45,725 nucleotides of DNA from an uncultured Oscillospiraceae bacterium (GCA_910577525.1 CAJTLI010000019.1:1-45725); one strand, 5' to 3'; positions 23,898 through 32,608 are shown, counted from the stretch's first letter. Notes: generated by a model not told the origin, from the sequence alone. A program made the numbers and translations.

Positions 23898-24826
23898 GAA
23901 GCGTCTCCCTCAAGAAAACGCAAGACCGTAATCGTATATTTTTCCGCCTCTTCCAGTCTTGGAAAGTGCCCGCTGTTTTCAAAAACCGCCTGCGTCAGGT
24001 TTGGCGTGTGGCGCATCATATACGTGATCTGATTCTCCGTACAAGCGGGATCGTACCTTCCGTTAATCAGCAGAATCGGAGCGGTGATCTTCGGGAGCAG
24101 CGGCAGAAGGTTGTCGGTCATCCGCACCCTGTTTTGCGGGGAGCCGCCGGAGGCGGGCGGCGCCTCCAGCAGCTTCATCAGGTGCCGCTCTCCCTTTGAC
24201 CACATTTCGTCTGTGATATCAGAGGTGTCCATACTCATTTGATACGCTTCAAAAGTGATGTTGTGGAGATAAAACCGCAGCTCCGGATCGGTGACATAGC
24301 TGAGCAGGTTTGACAGATCCCACACCGCCTCCGTCTTGTCCTGATAGTCCTCGGATTTGATTTTTTCACACAGCCTGACCGCCTGTTCGTCGTTCAGGCT
24401 GCTGATGTGCCCGCTCAGATATTCGGCCGTTGACCTGGCGGAGTCCTCAAAGCACAGCGAAGGGCACTCCAGGATGACCTTGCGAATGGAGCTTGGGCAG
24501 GCGTACGCGTATAAAACCGCCAGCATACCGCCATAGGAATGGCCAAGTATACTCCACTTGTCTATGCCCAAAAGCCTGCGCATTTCCTCCAGCATTTCAA
24601 TCTGATATTCCATGCCGTAGCTCTCATGTTCGCCAATGGCGTCGGAGCGCAGCACGCCCAGCTGATCGAATATGACGACCTTCATGGTTTCGCCCAGCGC
24701 CCGCGCCTGATTGGCGAAATCCAGGCAGCTGGCTCCCGGGCCCCCGTGAAGATACAGCAGCGTGTCGCTGTGCTCCGCGCCGTATACCTCATACCAAATT
24801 TTTTTGCCCCAAATTTCAATCAACAT
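23894..24826 (-). CDS. Alpha/beta hydrolase, proline iminopeptidase-like (S33)
   Basis: A 310-residue cytoplasmic hydrolase. HGGPGASCLDF near residue 28 is the oxyanion-hole motif of S33 peptidases, GHSYGGML near 98 carries the nucleophile Ser, LLINGRYDPACTENQ near 250 the Asp and ENSGHFPRLEE near 283 the His, so the triad is complete. The substrate cannot be told; family members release N-terminal Pro or cleave other small amides and esters. ATG 24826 follows GGAGGGGTGT. It sits between ftsX and the M23 genes in the cell-division operon, with 25 bp before and a 4-bp overlap after. Its composition is visibly more A/T-rich than its neighbours, suggesting later insertion. Confidence 0.88.
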   Translation of the reverse strand: MLIEIWGKKIWYEVYGAEHSDTLLYLHGGPGASCLDFANQARALGETMKVVIFDQLGVLRSDAIGEHESYGMEYQIEMLEEMRRLLGIDKWSILGHSYGGMLAVLYAYACPSSIRKVILECPSLCFEDSARSTAEYLSGHISSLNDEQAVRLCEKIKSEDYQDKTEAVWDLSNLLSYVTDPELRFYLHNITFEAYQMSMDTSDITDEMWSKGERHLMKLLEAPPASGGSPQNRVRMTDNLLPLLPKITAPILLINGRYDPACTENQITYMMRHTPNLTQAVFENSGHFPRLEEAEKYTITVLRFLEGDAS

Positions 24827-24851
24827 GCCGACACCCCTCCTCAAAAAAGCG

Positions 24852-25745
24852 TCAAACCTGAAGGAACTTCCGGATGGCGAAGCTGGAGCCCAGCGCGCCG
24901 ATCACCGTGCCGCACAGCAGAAACACCCCCAGCACGTTCTTCCACATGGCCTTGAAGTCCATCAGGCCGAACAGGGCGGAGGCCCCGCCGTCCAGCAGCG
25001 CCCCGCACACCCCGGCGTACACCGCCCACAGGAGGAAGAAGGCCGCCAGCGCCCCGATGATTCCCAGAATCAGCCCCTCCACGATGAAGGGCCAGCGGAC
25101 AAAGCCGTCGGTGGCGCCGCACATCTTCATGATGGCGATCTCCTCCCGGCGGGCGAAGGCGGCAAGCCTGGTGGTGTTGGAGATGATGAACAGGGACACC
25201 GCCGCCAGGATGCCGATGAGCACCCAGGCCAGGGCGGTGACGGCGTTGCGCACCGCTACGAAGCCCTCCGCCACCTCATTTGCCGCCCGGTGGTTGGCCA
25301 CGCCGGGCAGGGCGCACACCGCCTCCACCGTCTCGCTGAACCGCTCCAGATCCAGCACGTGGACGGACAGCCGGTCCCGCAGCACCTCGTCGGGCAGGTC
25401 GGCGTACAGCCCCTCGCTCTCGTGGCCCTTCAGGTAGTCGGCCTTGGCCTGCTCCCGGGTGATATAGGTCACGCCGTTGGGGTCCACGTTGTCCACCTGC
25501 TGGACCTGGGCCATGAGGGTGCGGATCTGGTCGTCGGTATAGTCCTCGTCGATGAAGACCAGAAACTCGTTCTCCTCCTCCAGCTGGCTGAGCATGTTGT
25601 CCACGTTCACCGCCAGCAGGGAGAAGGACCCCATGATGATGAGGCAGGCCACAATCATGCACACCGCGGCGAAGGACATCAGGCCGTGGGAGAAAATGCT
25701 GGAGAACCCCTCTTTGATGAAATAGCCTAAGTTAAATCGTCTCAT
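24852..25745 (-). CDS. ftsX: Cell-division ABC transporter permease FtsX
   Basis: A 297-residue membrane protein with four helices: one at about 22-45, then three near 170-195, 220-245 and 265-290. The large extracytoplasmic loop between helices 1 and 2 (about 46-168) is where FtsX binds its coiled-coil hydrolase partners. The segment REEIAIMKMCGATDGFVRWPF in the loop between helices 2 and 3 is the family coupling motif. It overlaps ftsE by 4 bp (ATGA). It moves no substrate; together with FtsE it transmits ATP hydrolysis across the membrane to activate peptidoglycan hydrolases, here probably the two M23 proteins of the same operon. Confidence 0.95.
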   Translation of the reverse strand: MRRFNLGYFIKEGFSSIFSHGLMSFAAVCMIVACLIIMGSFSLLAVNVDNMLSQLEEENEFLVFIDEDYTDDQIRTLMAQVQQVDNVDPNGVTYITREQAKADYLKGHESEGLYADLPDEVLRDRLSVHVLDLERFSETVEAVCALPGVANHRAANEVAEGFVAVRNAVTALAWVLIGILAAVSLFIISNTTRLAAFARREEIAIMKMCGATDGFVRWPFIVEGLILGIIGALAAFFLLWAVYAGVCGALLDGGASALFGLMDFKAMWKNVLGVFLLCGTVIGALGSSFAIRKFLQV

Positions 25746-26422
25746 GCTCTGTAGTAGCCTCCCTGACCGTCCCGTATCAGCTCGCCGTCCTTGATGGCCA
25801 CCACCCGCTTGGAGAAACGGTTGACCAGGTCCCGCTCATGGGTGACCACCAGCATGGTGGTGCCCATGGCGTTGATCCGCTCCAGCAGCGTCATGATCTC
25901 CAGGGACCGCTTGGGGTCCAGGTTGCCGGTGGGCTCGTCGGCGATAATCATTTTCGGGTTGTTCACCAGCGCCCGGGCGATGGCCACCCGCTGCTGCTCG
26001 CCGCCGCTCATCTCGTTGGGGTAGGCGTCCGCCTTGTCGTCCAGCCCCACCAGCTCCAGCACGTAGGGGATGCGCTTGCGCATCTCCCGGCCGCTGGCCC
26101 CCACGGTGCGCATGGCGAACTCCAGGTTGCCCTGCACCGTCTTCTTCTCGATGAGCCGGAAGTCCTGGAAGATGATGCCCAGGGTGCGGCGCATATGGGG
26201 GATCTGCCAGCGGCGGATGTTGTTCAGATTGTAGCCGTTGACGATGACCCGGCCTGAGCTGGCGGTGATCTCGCCGGTGAGCAGCTTGATGATGGTGGAC
26301 TTGCCCGAGCCGGAGGGACCTACCAGGAACACGAACTCCCCGTCCTCAATGCGCAGGTTGAGCCCCCGCAGGGCTTTGGTACCATTGTCGTATTCTTTAT
26401 GTACATCGACCAGTCGTATCAT
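25742..26422 (-). CDS. ftsE: Cell-division ATP-binding protein FtsE
   Basis: A 226-residue ABC ATPase at the inner membrane face. Walker A GPSGSGKST (35-43), Q-loop IIFQDFRLI (near 90), signature MSGGEQQRVAIARAL (near 138), Walker B MIIADEPTG (near 158) and the H-loop VVTHERDLV (near 193) are all intact. It is the first gene of a minus-strand operon that continues with ftsX, an alpha/beta hydrolase, two M23 peptidases and a Ctp protease. A consensus promoter lies 60 bp upstream. Length is the usual 220-230 residues. Confidence 0.96.
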   Translation of the reverse strand: MIRLVDVHKEYDNGTKALRGLNLRIEDGEFVFLVGPSGSGKSTIIKLLTGEITASSGRVIVNGYNLNNIRRWQIPHMRRTLGIIFQDFRLIEKKTVQGNLEFAMRTVGASGREMRKRIPYVLELVGLDDKADAYPNEMSGGEQQRVAIARALVNNPKMIIADEPTGNLDPKRSLEIMTLLERINAMGTTMLVVTHERDLVNRFSKRVVAIKDGELIRDGQGGYYRA

Positions 26423-26482
26423 GGGCCCGCATCTCCATCGTCACCGTGTTATAGCCGTTTTATGCAGACGGAATCGCTACCT

Positions 26483-26511
26483 ATTATATCCGCTGAGCCC
26501 TGCGCTGTCAA
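26483..26511 (-). promoter_or_regulatory. Consensus promoter of the ftsEX operon
   Basis: Minus strand TTGACA (26511-26506), 17-bp spacer, TATAAT (26488-26483): a perfect sigma-A consensus, which suggests strong constitutive expression. Confidence 0.9.
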
Positions 26512-26599
26512 CCGGGGCAGGGGGATTCCCAAAAATCGGCATCCCGGCGGAGGGCCGGGTTTTCCATGGGCTCCAGTTCCGGAATGAGACAGATTTTGC

Positions 26600-26628
26600 T
26601 TGAAATATTTGCCGAATTATGGTATAAT
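26600..26628 (+). promoter_or_regulatory. Promoter of the zinc-ribbon/TPR gene
   Basis: TTGAAA (26600-26605), 17-bp spacer, TATAAT (26623-26628). Confidence 0.85.
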
Positions 26629-26710
26629 GCACAAAATAACCCTCGGCGCGCGCCAGCGCGGGAGGTCCACAGCTCCGCCGCGGCGGGGCGGAAAGGCGAG
26701 GTTATTTGAG

Positions 26711-29128
26711 ATGAGAGAGAGAAACGAAGAGAGACCGGCCCTGCCCCACAAATTCTGTACGAGCTGTGGGAGAAAGCTGGAATGGAGCGCCAAATTCTGC
26801 GATTTCTGCGGAAAGGCTCAGCCTCCGGTGGAGACCTTCGCCCCCGCGGGACCCAGCTCTGGCCCTGACCCGGCCCCCGGCCCCCTGCCCAGGACGGAGC
26901 CCGCCGCCGGACCGGGACCCGGGGGTTTCAACCCCATGCCGGGGGGAGAGACCGTTCCCCTGCCGCCGGAGGCGGACCCCGGCTTCACGCCGGGACCCGG
27001 GCCTGACCCGGCCCCCGGTCCCCTGCCCAGGACGGAGCCCGCCGCCGGGCCGGAACCTGGGGGTTTCAACCCCATGCCGGGGGGAGAGACCGTACCCCTG
27101 CTGCCGGAGGCGGACCCCGGCTTCGCGCCGGGACCCGGCCCTGACCCAGCCCCCGGTCCCCTGCCCAGGACGGAGCCCGCCGCCGGACCGGGACCCGGGG
27201 GTTTCAACCCCATGCCGGGGGGAGAGACCGTTCCCCGGCCGCCGGAGGCGGACCCCGGCTTCGCGCCGGGACCCGGCCCTGACCCGGAACCCGGCCCCCT
27301 GCCCAGGACGGAGCCCGCCGCCGGACCGGGACCTGGGGGCTTCAACCCCATGCCGGACCCTGGGCCCAATCCCATGCCGGGACCTGAGCGGTTCAATCCC
27401 CTGCCGGGACCCGGAGGCTTTAATCCCCTGCCGGACCCCGGGCCCAACCCCATGCCGGGATCCGGGGACTTCAACCCCCTGCCGGACCCCGGGCCAAACC
27501 CCATGCCGGGGTCCGGAGGCTTCAACCCCATGCCGGGGACGGGACCCTATAACGGCTATGGGCCGGACCCCAGCGCCACGGTTCCCCTGGACTTCCAGCC
27601 CGGCGCGACGGTGCGGCCCGGGGAGCTTCGGTCGATGACTCCGCCCCCGCCGCCTCCGCCCAAGAAGAAATCCCGAAAGTGGTTCGTCATTATCCCCATC
27701 GTGGTGATTTTGGGCATCCTGGCGGCGCTGGCCGCCCTGCACTTCTACAACGAGTACCAAAAGGACCAGGAGTACCAGTCCCAGTTGGATACGGGCCTGC
27801 GGTTTTTGGGCGACGGCGATTATGAAGAGGCCATCCTGGCCTTTGAGGCGGCCATTGACATCCGTCCCCGGGCGGACGCCTATCTGGGCCGGGGCGACGC
27901 CTACATGGGTCTGGGCCGCTACCGCGACGCCCAGAAGGACTATGAGACGGCGCTGGAGCTTGACCCCAAGAATCCGGAGGTCTATCTGGCGCTGGCCAAG
28001 GTATATCTGGAGCGGGGCCGGGAAAAGGACGCGCTGAATATTCTGGAGCAGGGCTTTAGCGAGACCGGCGACCAGCGCCTGTCTGACTGGCTGGAGGAGC
28101 TGAAGCGCCTGTATGGCGGGAACAGCTCCCTGAGCGGCGCGGTGTCCGAATACCTGCGCGAGGGCGGAACCGCCCTGCTGCCCGGGGCCACGGTGAGGCT
28201 CTATGTGGAGGTGGACGGCGAGCCGAAGTTGGGCAGGGCGGAGACCACCGACGGGGAGGGCCGGTTTTCCATGACCGGACTGGCCGCCGGAACCTACGAG
28301 CTCCATGTGGACGCCGAGGAGCACATCGGAATCGAGACCACCGAGACCCTGACCGACGGGGAGGATGCCTATACGGAGCTGTTCCTGATGATCCCGGAGA
28401 CCAGAGAGGTGAGCCGGGGCTCCACCGGGGAGATCAGCGCCCGCGTCACCAACGCGCTGAACGGCGACGCCGTGGCCGGTGCCACCGTCACCCTCCGGTC
28501 CGGCTGGAACAACGAGACGGGGCGGGCGGCCGCCACGGCGGTGACGGACCAGTACGGCGTCTTTACCATAGAGGACCTGAGCTTTGGCTACTACACCGCG
28601 GAGACCTCCGCGGAGGATTTCTCCCCCGCCTATCACAATGTGGCGGTTCTGCCCGACGGCTTCCAGTCGGAGTGGAATCTCCCCATGAGTCCGGTTCTGG
28701 CGGAGGGGGAGACCCGCATCGTGCTGACCTGGAACGAGTACCCTGAGGACCTGGACTCCCACCTGGTGGGCAGTGATTTCCACGTGTATTACAGCGATCA
28801 GAACAGCTATGACTCCCTTGGCCGGCACCGGGTGAACCTGGACCTGGACGACACCACCAGCTATGGGCCGGAGACCATCACCATCTACCAGGGCGTGGAC
28901 GGCGTTTACACCTACTCCGTGCACGACTACACCAACGGCGGAAGCACCCAGTCCACCAAGCTCAGCGAGTCGGGCGCCACCGTGCGGGTCTATCAGGGGG
29001 CCGGGGTGGTGGCGGAGTACCACATCCCCGCCGGAGTGCCCGGCACCACCTGGCGGGTGTTCCGAATCCATGAGGACGGAAGAATTGAGACCGTCAATAC
29101 AGTGGATTACAACTACCCCTCGGAGTGA
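26711..29128 (+). CDS. Zinc-ribbon, repeat-linker, TPR and Ig-like membrane protein
   Basis: An 805-residue protein of unknown function. N-terminal zinc ribbon: C16xxC19 and C30xxC33 (KFCTSCGRK, KFCDFCGKA). Residues about 45-310 are a Pro/Gly linker made of tandem repeats. One transmembrane helix (about 323-347) follows a KKKSRK stop. Then come TPR-like helices (about 360-455), two carboxypeptidase-regulatory-like beta domains (about 475-560 and 565-660) and a C-terminal domain with LTWNEYPEDLDSHL and DDTTSYGPETITIY, resembling the DUF2135/YfaP group. The ribbon and linker should be cytoplasmic and the rest outside. ATG 26711 is chosen because the longer frame to 26600 starts inside the promoter. 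It is monocistronic. Confidence 0.85.
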   Translation: MRERNEERPALPHKFCTSCGRKLEWSAKFCDFCGKAQPPVETFAPAGPSSGPDPAPGPLPRTEPAAGPGPGGFNPMPGGETVPLPPEADPGFTPGPGPDPAPGPLPRTEPAAGPEPGGFNPMPGGETVPLLPEADPGFAPGPGPDPAPGPLPRTEPAAGPGPGGFNPMPGGETVPRPPEADPGFAPGPGPDPEPGPLPRTEPAAGPGPGGFNPMPDPGPNPMPGPERFNPLPGPGGFNPLPDPGPNPMPGSGDFNPLPDPGPNPMPGSGGFNPMPGTGPYNGYGPDPSATVPLDFQPGATVRPGELRSMTPPPPPPPKKKSRKWFVIIPIVVILGILAALAALHFYNEYQKDQEYQSQLDTGLRFLGDGDYEEAILAFEAAIDIRPRADAYLGRGDAYMGLGRYRDAQKDYETALELDPKNPEVYLALAKVYLERGREKDALNILEQGFSETGDQRLSDWLEELKRLYGGNSSLSGAVSEYLREGGTALLPGATVRLYVEVDGEPKLGRAETTDGEGRFSMTGLAAGTYELHVDAEEHIGIETTETLTDGEDAYTELFLMIPETREVSRGSTGEISARVTNALNGDAVAGATVTLRSGWNNETGRAAATAVTDQYGVFTIEDLSFGYYTAETSAEDFSPAYHNVAVLPDGFQSEWNLPMSPVLAEGETRIVLTWNEYPEDLDSHLVGSDFHVYYSDQNSYDSLGRHRVNLDLDDTTSYGPETITIYQGVDGVYTYSVHDYTNGGSTQSTKLSESGATVRVYQGAGVVAEYHIPAGVPGTTWRVFRIHEDGRIETVNTVDYNYPSE
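26863..27535 (+). repeat. In-frame tandem repeats in the linker
   Basis: Three full 138-bp units (46 residues, beginning GPDPAPGPLPRTEPAAGP and ending EADPGFAPGP) plus a fourth partial unit, then shorter units built on DPGPNPMPGSGGFNPLP. Copies differ by few bases, so repeat number is likely to vary between strains. Confidence 0.92.
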
Positions 29129-29133
29129 TGAAC

Positions 29134-29170
29134 AGAGCCCCCCGGCGCGGATTCCGCGCCGGGGGGCTCT
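29134..29170. terminator. Terminator between convergent genes
   Basis: A perfect 17-bp stem (29134-29150 with 29154-29170) around ATT; no T-run on the plus strand. Confidence 0.75.
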
Positions 29171-29194
29171 GCCCGTCCTTTGGGCAGAACGAGG

Positions 29195-29677
29195 CTATTT
29201 GTGATAATCCCCGCCCTCCTGAATTTTGAACGCCCGGTAAATCTGCTCCAGCAGCATCACCCGGGCCAGATGGTGGGGAAAGGTCATGGGGGACATGGAC
29301 AGCTGGGAGGCGGCAGCGGCCTTGACGGAGGGGTGGAGACCGTAGGACCCGCCGATGACGAACACCAGGTTTTTCTCAGGGCCGTTCTGCCACCCGCCGA
29401 TCATCCGGGCCAGGTCCTGGCTGGACCTCATGCGCCCCTCGACGCACAGGGCGACCACCCTGGCGCTGGGCGGGATTTTGCCCCGGATGGCCGCGCCCTC
29501 CTTTTCCAGCGCCCCCTCAATCTCTCCCGCGGAGGGGGTTTTGGGCAGCTTCTGCTCGGCCAGCTCCACAATGCTCAGCCTGCAATACCCGCTCAGCCGC
29601 TTGACGTACTCTGCTGCGGCCTCCGCATAGAACTTTTCCTTCAGTTTTCCCACGCAGATCAAGGTAATCCCCGCCAT
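29195..29677 (-). CDS. rlmH: 23S rRNA pseudouridine-1915 methyltransferase RlmH
   Basis: A 160-residue SPOUT methyltransferase that methylates pseudouridine 1915 in helix 69 of 23S rRNA on assembled ribosomes. ITLICVGKLKEKFY at the start, FVIGGSYGLHPSV near 108 (SAM-binding knot) and MTFPHHLARVMLLEQIYRAF near 135 are family signatures; the usual length is 159. ATG 29677 with GAGGA five bases upstream is the start; the longer frame to 29773 has no support. It lies 105 bp downstream of yycJ on the same strand, the conserved yycJ-rlmH neighbourhood of Firmicutes. Confidence 0.96.
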   Translation of the reverse strand: MAGITLICVGKLKEKFYAEAAAEYVKRLSGYCRLSIVELAEQKLPKTPSAGEIEGALEKEGAAIRGKIPPSARVVALCVEGRMRSSQDLARMIGGWQNGPEKNLVFVIGGSYGLHPSVKAAAASQLSMSPMTFPHHLARVMLLEQIYRAFKIQEGGDYHK

Positions 29678-29781
29678 GCCGTCCTCACAAGCTCCATTCC
29701 GCCGCGCCCGGCCGCCAATCCGTTTTGCTGTACATCCGCTCCCTGCGCGGCACGCTCCATGGGGCCCGCGCAAGGGCTCTT

Positions 29782-30567
29782 TTAAACCTCAAACCATCCC
29801 GTGGCCTGGCCTCTGGGCGCGGCGGCCAGCTCCACGTCCTTTTTCCCCAGCCCCAGCTCCGCCAGGGCCTTCTCCGCCGCAGCCAGGGCCAGCTCCGGCA
29901 GGTTGTTCTCCTGGGACAGGTGGGCCAAAATCACCCGCCGCGTCCCCTGGGACCCGGCCCAGGCCGCAAACTGCCCGCCCATCTCGTTGGACAGATGCCC
30001 CCGGTCCCCCCGGATGCGCTCCTTTAAGTGGAGGGGATAGGGGCCCGTCCGCAGCATCTCCGGGTCATAGTTGAACTCTCCGATCAGCGTGTGGGCGCCC
30101 CTGACCCCCTCCCGGGCCTGGGGGGTGACAAAGCCGGTATCGGTGCACAGCGCCAGCTTCCGGTTCCCGTCCGTCACGTAAAATCCGCAGGGACAGGCGC
30201 AGTCGTGGCTGGTGGGGAAGGTGCCCACCTCGAGCCCGCTGACGGCGAACCGCTGGCCCGGCTCAAACACCTGGAACCGCTCCGCCAGCCCGCTCCACCG
30301 CCCGCACAGCTCCAAGGCCGTTCCCTCGGCGGTATACAGCGGGGCCTGGGTCTGCTTGCACAGCACCGGCAGGGCGGCCACGTGGTCGATGTGCTCGTGG
30401 GTGACGAGCACTCCGGAGATGTGCCGCAGCTCCAGCCCCAGCGCCCTGAGCCCTTGGGCGATCCGCCGGGTGGAGATGCCCGCGTCGATGAGAATATGTA
30501 TCCGTCCGTCGCTGACCACGGCGCAGTTTCCCGACGACCCGCTGGCCAGCGTGGCCACTTTCAGCAT
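29782..30567 (-). CDS. yycJ: YycJ/WalJ-type metallo-beta-lactamase fold hydrolase
   Basis: A 261-residue cytoplasmic protein. LASGSSGNCAVV at the start and VTHEHIDHVAALP near residue 55 (HxHxDH) give the metal site, with TSHDCACPCGF near 115, DTGFV near 140 and HLSQENN near 213 supplying more ligands. YycJ is an exonuclease implicated in mismatch repair and is linked to the WalRK region in Bacillus; here walRK is not next to it, but rlmH is, as in many Firmicutes. A hairpin about 100 bp upstream separates it from murA. Confidence 0.92.
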   Translation of the reverse strand: MLKVATLASGSSGNCAVVSDGRIHILIDAGISTRRIAQGLRALGLELRHISGVLVTHEHIDHVAALPVLCKQTQAPLYTAEGTALELCGRWSGLAERFQVFEPGQRFAVSGLEVGTFPTSHDCACPCGFYVTDGNRKLALCTDTGFVTPQAREGVRGAHTLIGEFNYDPEMLRTGPYPLHLKERIRGDRGHLSNEMGGQFAAWAGSQGTRRVILAHLSQENNLPELALAAAEKALAELGLGKKDVELAAAPRGQATGWFEV

Positions 30568-30664
30568 GGCAAACGCCCTCCGATTTTCTATCTGGGGAAG
30601 GACCGATTAAACCGGCAGGATGCCGCAGACGCGTTGAACCGGCGCTTCCCAAGCTCACAGACAA

Positions 30665-30691
30665 GCCGGAAAGGACACCGTCCTTTCCGGC
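30665..30691 (-). terminator. Terminator downstream of murA
   Basis: GCCGGAAAGGAC paired perfectly with GTCCTTTCCGGC; on the minus strand TTGTCTGT follows. Confidence 0.75.
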
Positions 30692-30730
30692 GAAACCAAC
30701 CATATAGTGCCGTCCGCGCTGCTCACGACG

Positions 30731-30884
30731 GCTCCGCGCTATCCTATTCACGCTGCGCAGGCGGTTGACCGCTCGGCCGCTTTCACTCCGTCTCGGAGAA
30801 AATCCGCCTCCGCCGGGCGGCGGCTGGGCTTTCCTCCTCGCTCCGTTCCAAGCTCTCTCGCACCCCCCTGCTCCGCGCTATCCT
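30731..30884 (-). repeat. Dispersed repeat module R, copy 2, flanked by 15-bp direct repeats
   Basis: The module spans 30748-30880 and shares with copy 1 TCACGCTGCGCAG and CCGCTCGGCCGCTTTC. GCTCCGCGCTATCCT occurs at 30731-30745 and again at 30870-30884, an offset of 139 bp; the right copy contains the murA stop codon. Confidence 0.78.
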
Positions 30885-32176
30885 GCCGCGGATACCTTCC
30901 TCTGATCCGGGTCGGGGACCTCCACCGCCCGGATGTCCGCGCCGATGCCGGACAGCTTGCCGATAATGTCCTCGTAGCCCCGCTCAATGTGCTTCACGTT
31001 AGAGATCTCGCTGGTCCCCTGGGCGGCCAGCCCGGCGATAATCATGGCCGCCCCGGCCCGCAGGTCGCAGGCCTCCATGGGCGCGCCGGTGAGCTTTTCC
31101 ACGCCCTCAATGATGGCGATTTTGCCGTCCACCTGGATTTTGGCCCCCAGCCGCCGGAACTCTTCGGTATAGCGGTAGCGGTTGTCCCAGACGCCCTCCG
31201 TGATGACGCTGGTGCCCCGGGCCAGACACAGCACCGCCGCGATCTGGGGGTGCATATCGGTGGGGAAGCCGGGATAGAACATGGTCTTCACATTGGTTCT
31301 CTGAAGGGGCCCGCTGCGCCGGACGATGAGGGAATCCCCATCCTCCTCCACCTCTGCGCCCATCTCCAGCAGCTTGGCTGTAATGCACTCCAGATGCTTT
31401 GGAATGATGTTGCAGATGCGCACCTCGCCCCCGGCGGCGGTGACGGCGGCCATATAGGTGCCCGCCTCAATCTGGTCGGGGATGATGGAGTACTCTCCGC
31501 CCCGCAGCTTGTCCACGCCCCGGATCTTGATGACGTCGGTGCCCGCGCCGGTGATCTTTGCGCCCATGGAGTTTAAAAAGTTTGCTAAATCAACAATATG
31601 TGGCTCTTTCGCCGTGTTTTCGATCACGGTGGTGCCCTCTGCCAGCACGGCGGCCAGCATCAGGTTCATGGTGGCCCCCACGCTGGCCACATCCAGGTAG
31701 ATCTGACTGCCCTTCATGCGCCCGCCCTCGGCCTTGGCGCACATATAGCCCTTTTCCACCCGGACCTCGGCCCCCAGGGCGGCCAGCCCCTTGAGGTGCT
31801 GGTCAATGGGCCGGCTCCCGAAGTCGCAGCCGCCGGGCAGGGGCACCTCCGCCTCGCCGAACCGGCCCAGCATGGCCCCCAGCAGGTAATAGCTGGCCCG
31901 GAGCTTCCGCCCCGCGGCATAGGGGACGGTCATACACCGGGCGCCGGTGCAGTCCACCTCCACCGTGGTCCGGTTGAGCATGCGCACATTGGCGCCCAGC
32001 TCACGCAGAATGTCCAAAAGCAGGTCCACATCGCTGATTGCGGGAATATTTTCAATGCGGCAGGGTCCCTCCACCAGCAGCGCGGCGGGAATAATACCGA
32101 CGGCGGCGTTCTTCGCGCCGCTGATCTCAACCTTGCCATACAGCGGACGCCCGCCGTGAATCACATATTTTTTCAA
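30878..32176 (-). CDS. murA: UDP-N-acetylglucosamine 1-carboxyvinyltransferase MurA
   Basis: A 432-residue cytoplasmic enzyme of the first committed step of peptidoglycan synthesis, joining enolpyruvate from PEP to UDP-GlcNAc; target of fosfomycin. SGAKNAAVGIIPA near residue 20 holds the catalytic Lys, PLPGGCDFGSRPIDQH near 115 the loop Cys, so it is expected to be fosfomycin-sensitive. I chose TTG 32176 (LKKYVIHGGRPL, the family N-terminus) with AGAGGTG upstream; GTG 32203 would add nine residues. The stop codon lies within a 15-bp repeat at the edge of a dispersed element, so the final residues (QRKVSAAG) may have been remodelled by insertion. Confidence 0.95.
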   Translation of the reverse strand: MKKYVIHGGRPLYGKVEISGAKNAAVGIIPAALLVEGPCRIENIPAISDVDLLLDILRELGANVRMLNRTTVEVDCTGARCMTVPYAAGRKLRASYYLLGAMLGRFGEAEVPLPGGCDFGSRPIDQHLKGLAALGAEVRVEKGYMCAKAEGGRMKGSQIYLDVASVGATMNLMLAAVLAEGTTVIENTAKEPHIVDLANFLNSMGAKITGAGTDVIKIRGVDKLRGGEYSIIPDQIEAGTYMAAVTAAGGEVRICNIIPKHLECITAKLLEMGAEVEEDGDSLIVRRSGPLQRTNVKTMFYPGFPTDMHPQIAAVLCLARGTSVITEGVWDNRYRYTEEFRRLGAKIQVDGKIAIIEGVEKLTGAPMEACDLRAGAAMIIAGLAAQGTSEISNVKHIERGYEDIIGKLSGIGADIRAVEVPDPDQRKVSAAG

Positions 32177-32294
32177 ATCAGCACCTCTGACTTCCGGCAG
32201 CACCGGTTTAATTGGTAAAAAGGGGCACGCCCCTGTTATGTCTTTTTATCCGCGAGATAGCTCGACCATATTGCCTGGGAGCACGTCTCTGCTG

Positions 32295-32432
32295 TCACGC
32301 TGCGAACCGGCCGGGGCGCTCGGTCGCTTTCACTCCGCCTCGGGCAAAATCCGCCCGCGCTTGGCGCCAGCTGGGCTTTTACCCTCTCTGCGCTCCAAGC
32401 TCCCTCGCTGTCCGTTTCTCCGCGCTTCTTCA
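32295..32432 (-). repeat. Dispersed repeat module R, copy 3
   Basis: Shares TCACGCTGCG, GCTCGGTCGCTTTCACTCCG and GCGCTCCAAGCTCCCTCGC with copies 1 and 2. Read on the minus strand it opens ATG AAG AAG CGC GGA and continues without stop for about 60 codons. Between murA and this copy (32204-32294), and from 32433 to 32574, I see no other feature. Confidence 0.78.
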
Positions 32433-32574
32433 TATTATAGCACTCCAGGTAAGTAAAGGCAACCAAAAGTTTCATCTTTCCCAGCCACTCCCCGTCTTTT
32501 CTCCCAACCGACCATATTTTGCCCCTGCCCGTCCCAGATATTCCGGGAAAATTGTGAATTTTCTGCGATACCCC

Positions 32575-32603
32575 TTGCAAAATTCCGGCGGGCGTATTAT
32601 TAT
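32575..32603 (+). promoter_or_regulatory. Promoter of htpG
   Basis: TTGCAA (32575-32580), 17-bp spacer, TATTAT (32598-32603). Its start site falls in the left arm of the CIRCE element. Confidence 0.78.
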
Positions 32604-32608
32604 AGCGT

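Noticed and set aside
26863..27535. CRISPR array
   Set aside because: The repeats are in frame, contiguous and protein-coding, with no spacers.
26702..29071. A 789-codon minus-strand ORF opposite the zinc-ribbon gene
   Set aside because: Arises from the GC-rich repeats; the plus frame has promoter, ribosome binding site, Cys pairs and recognisable domains.
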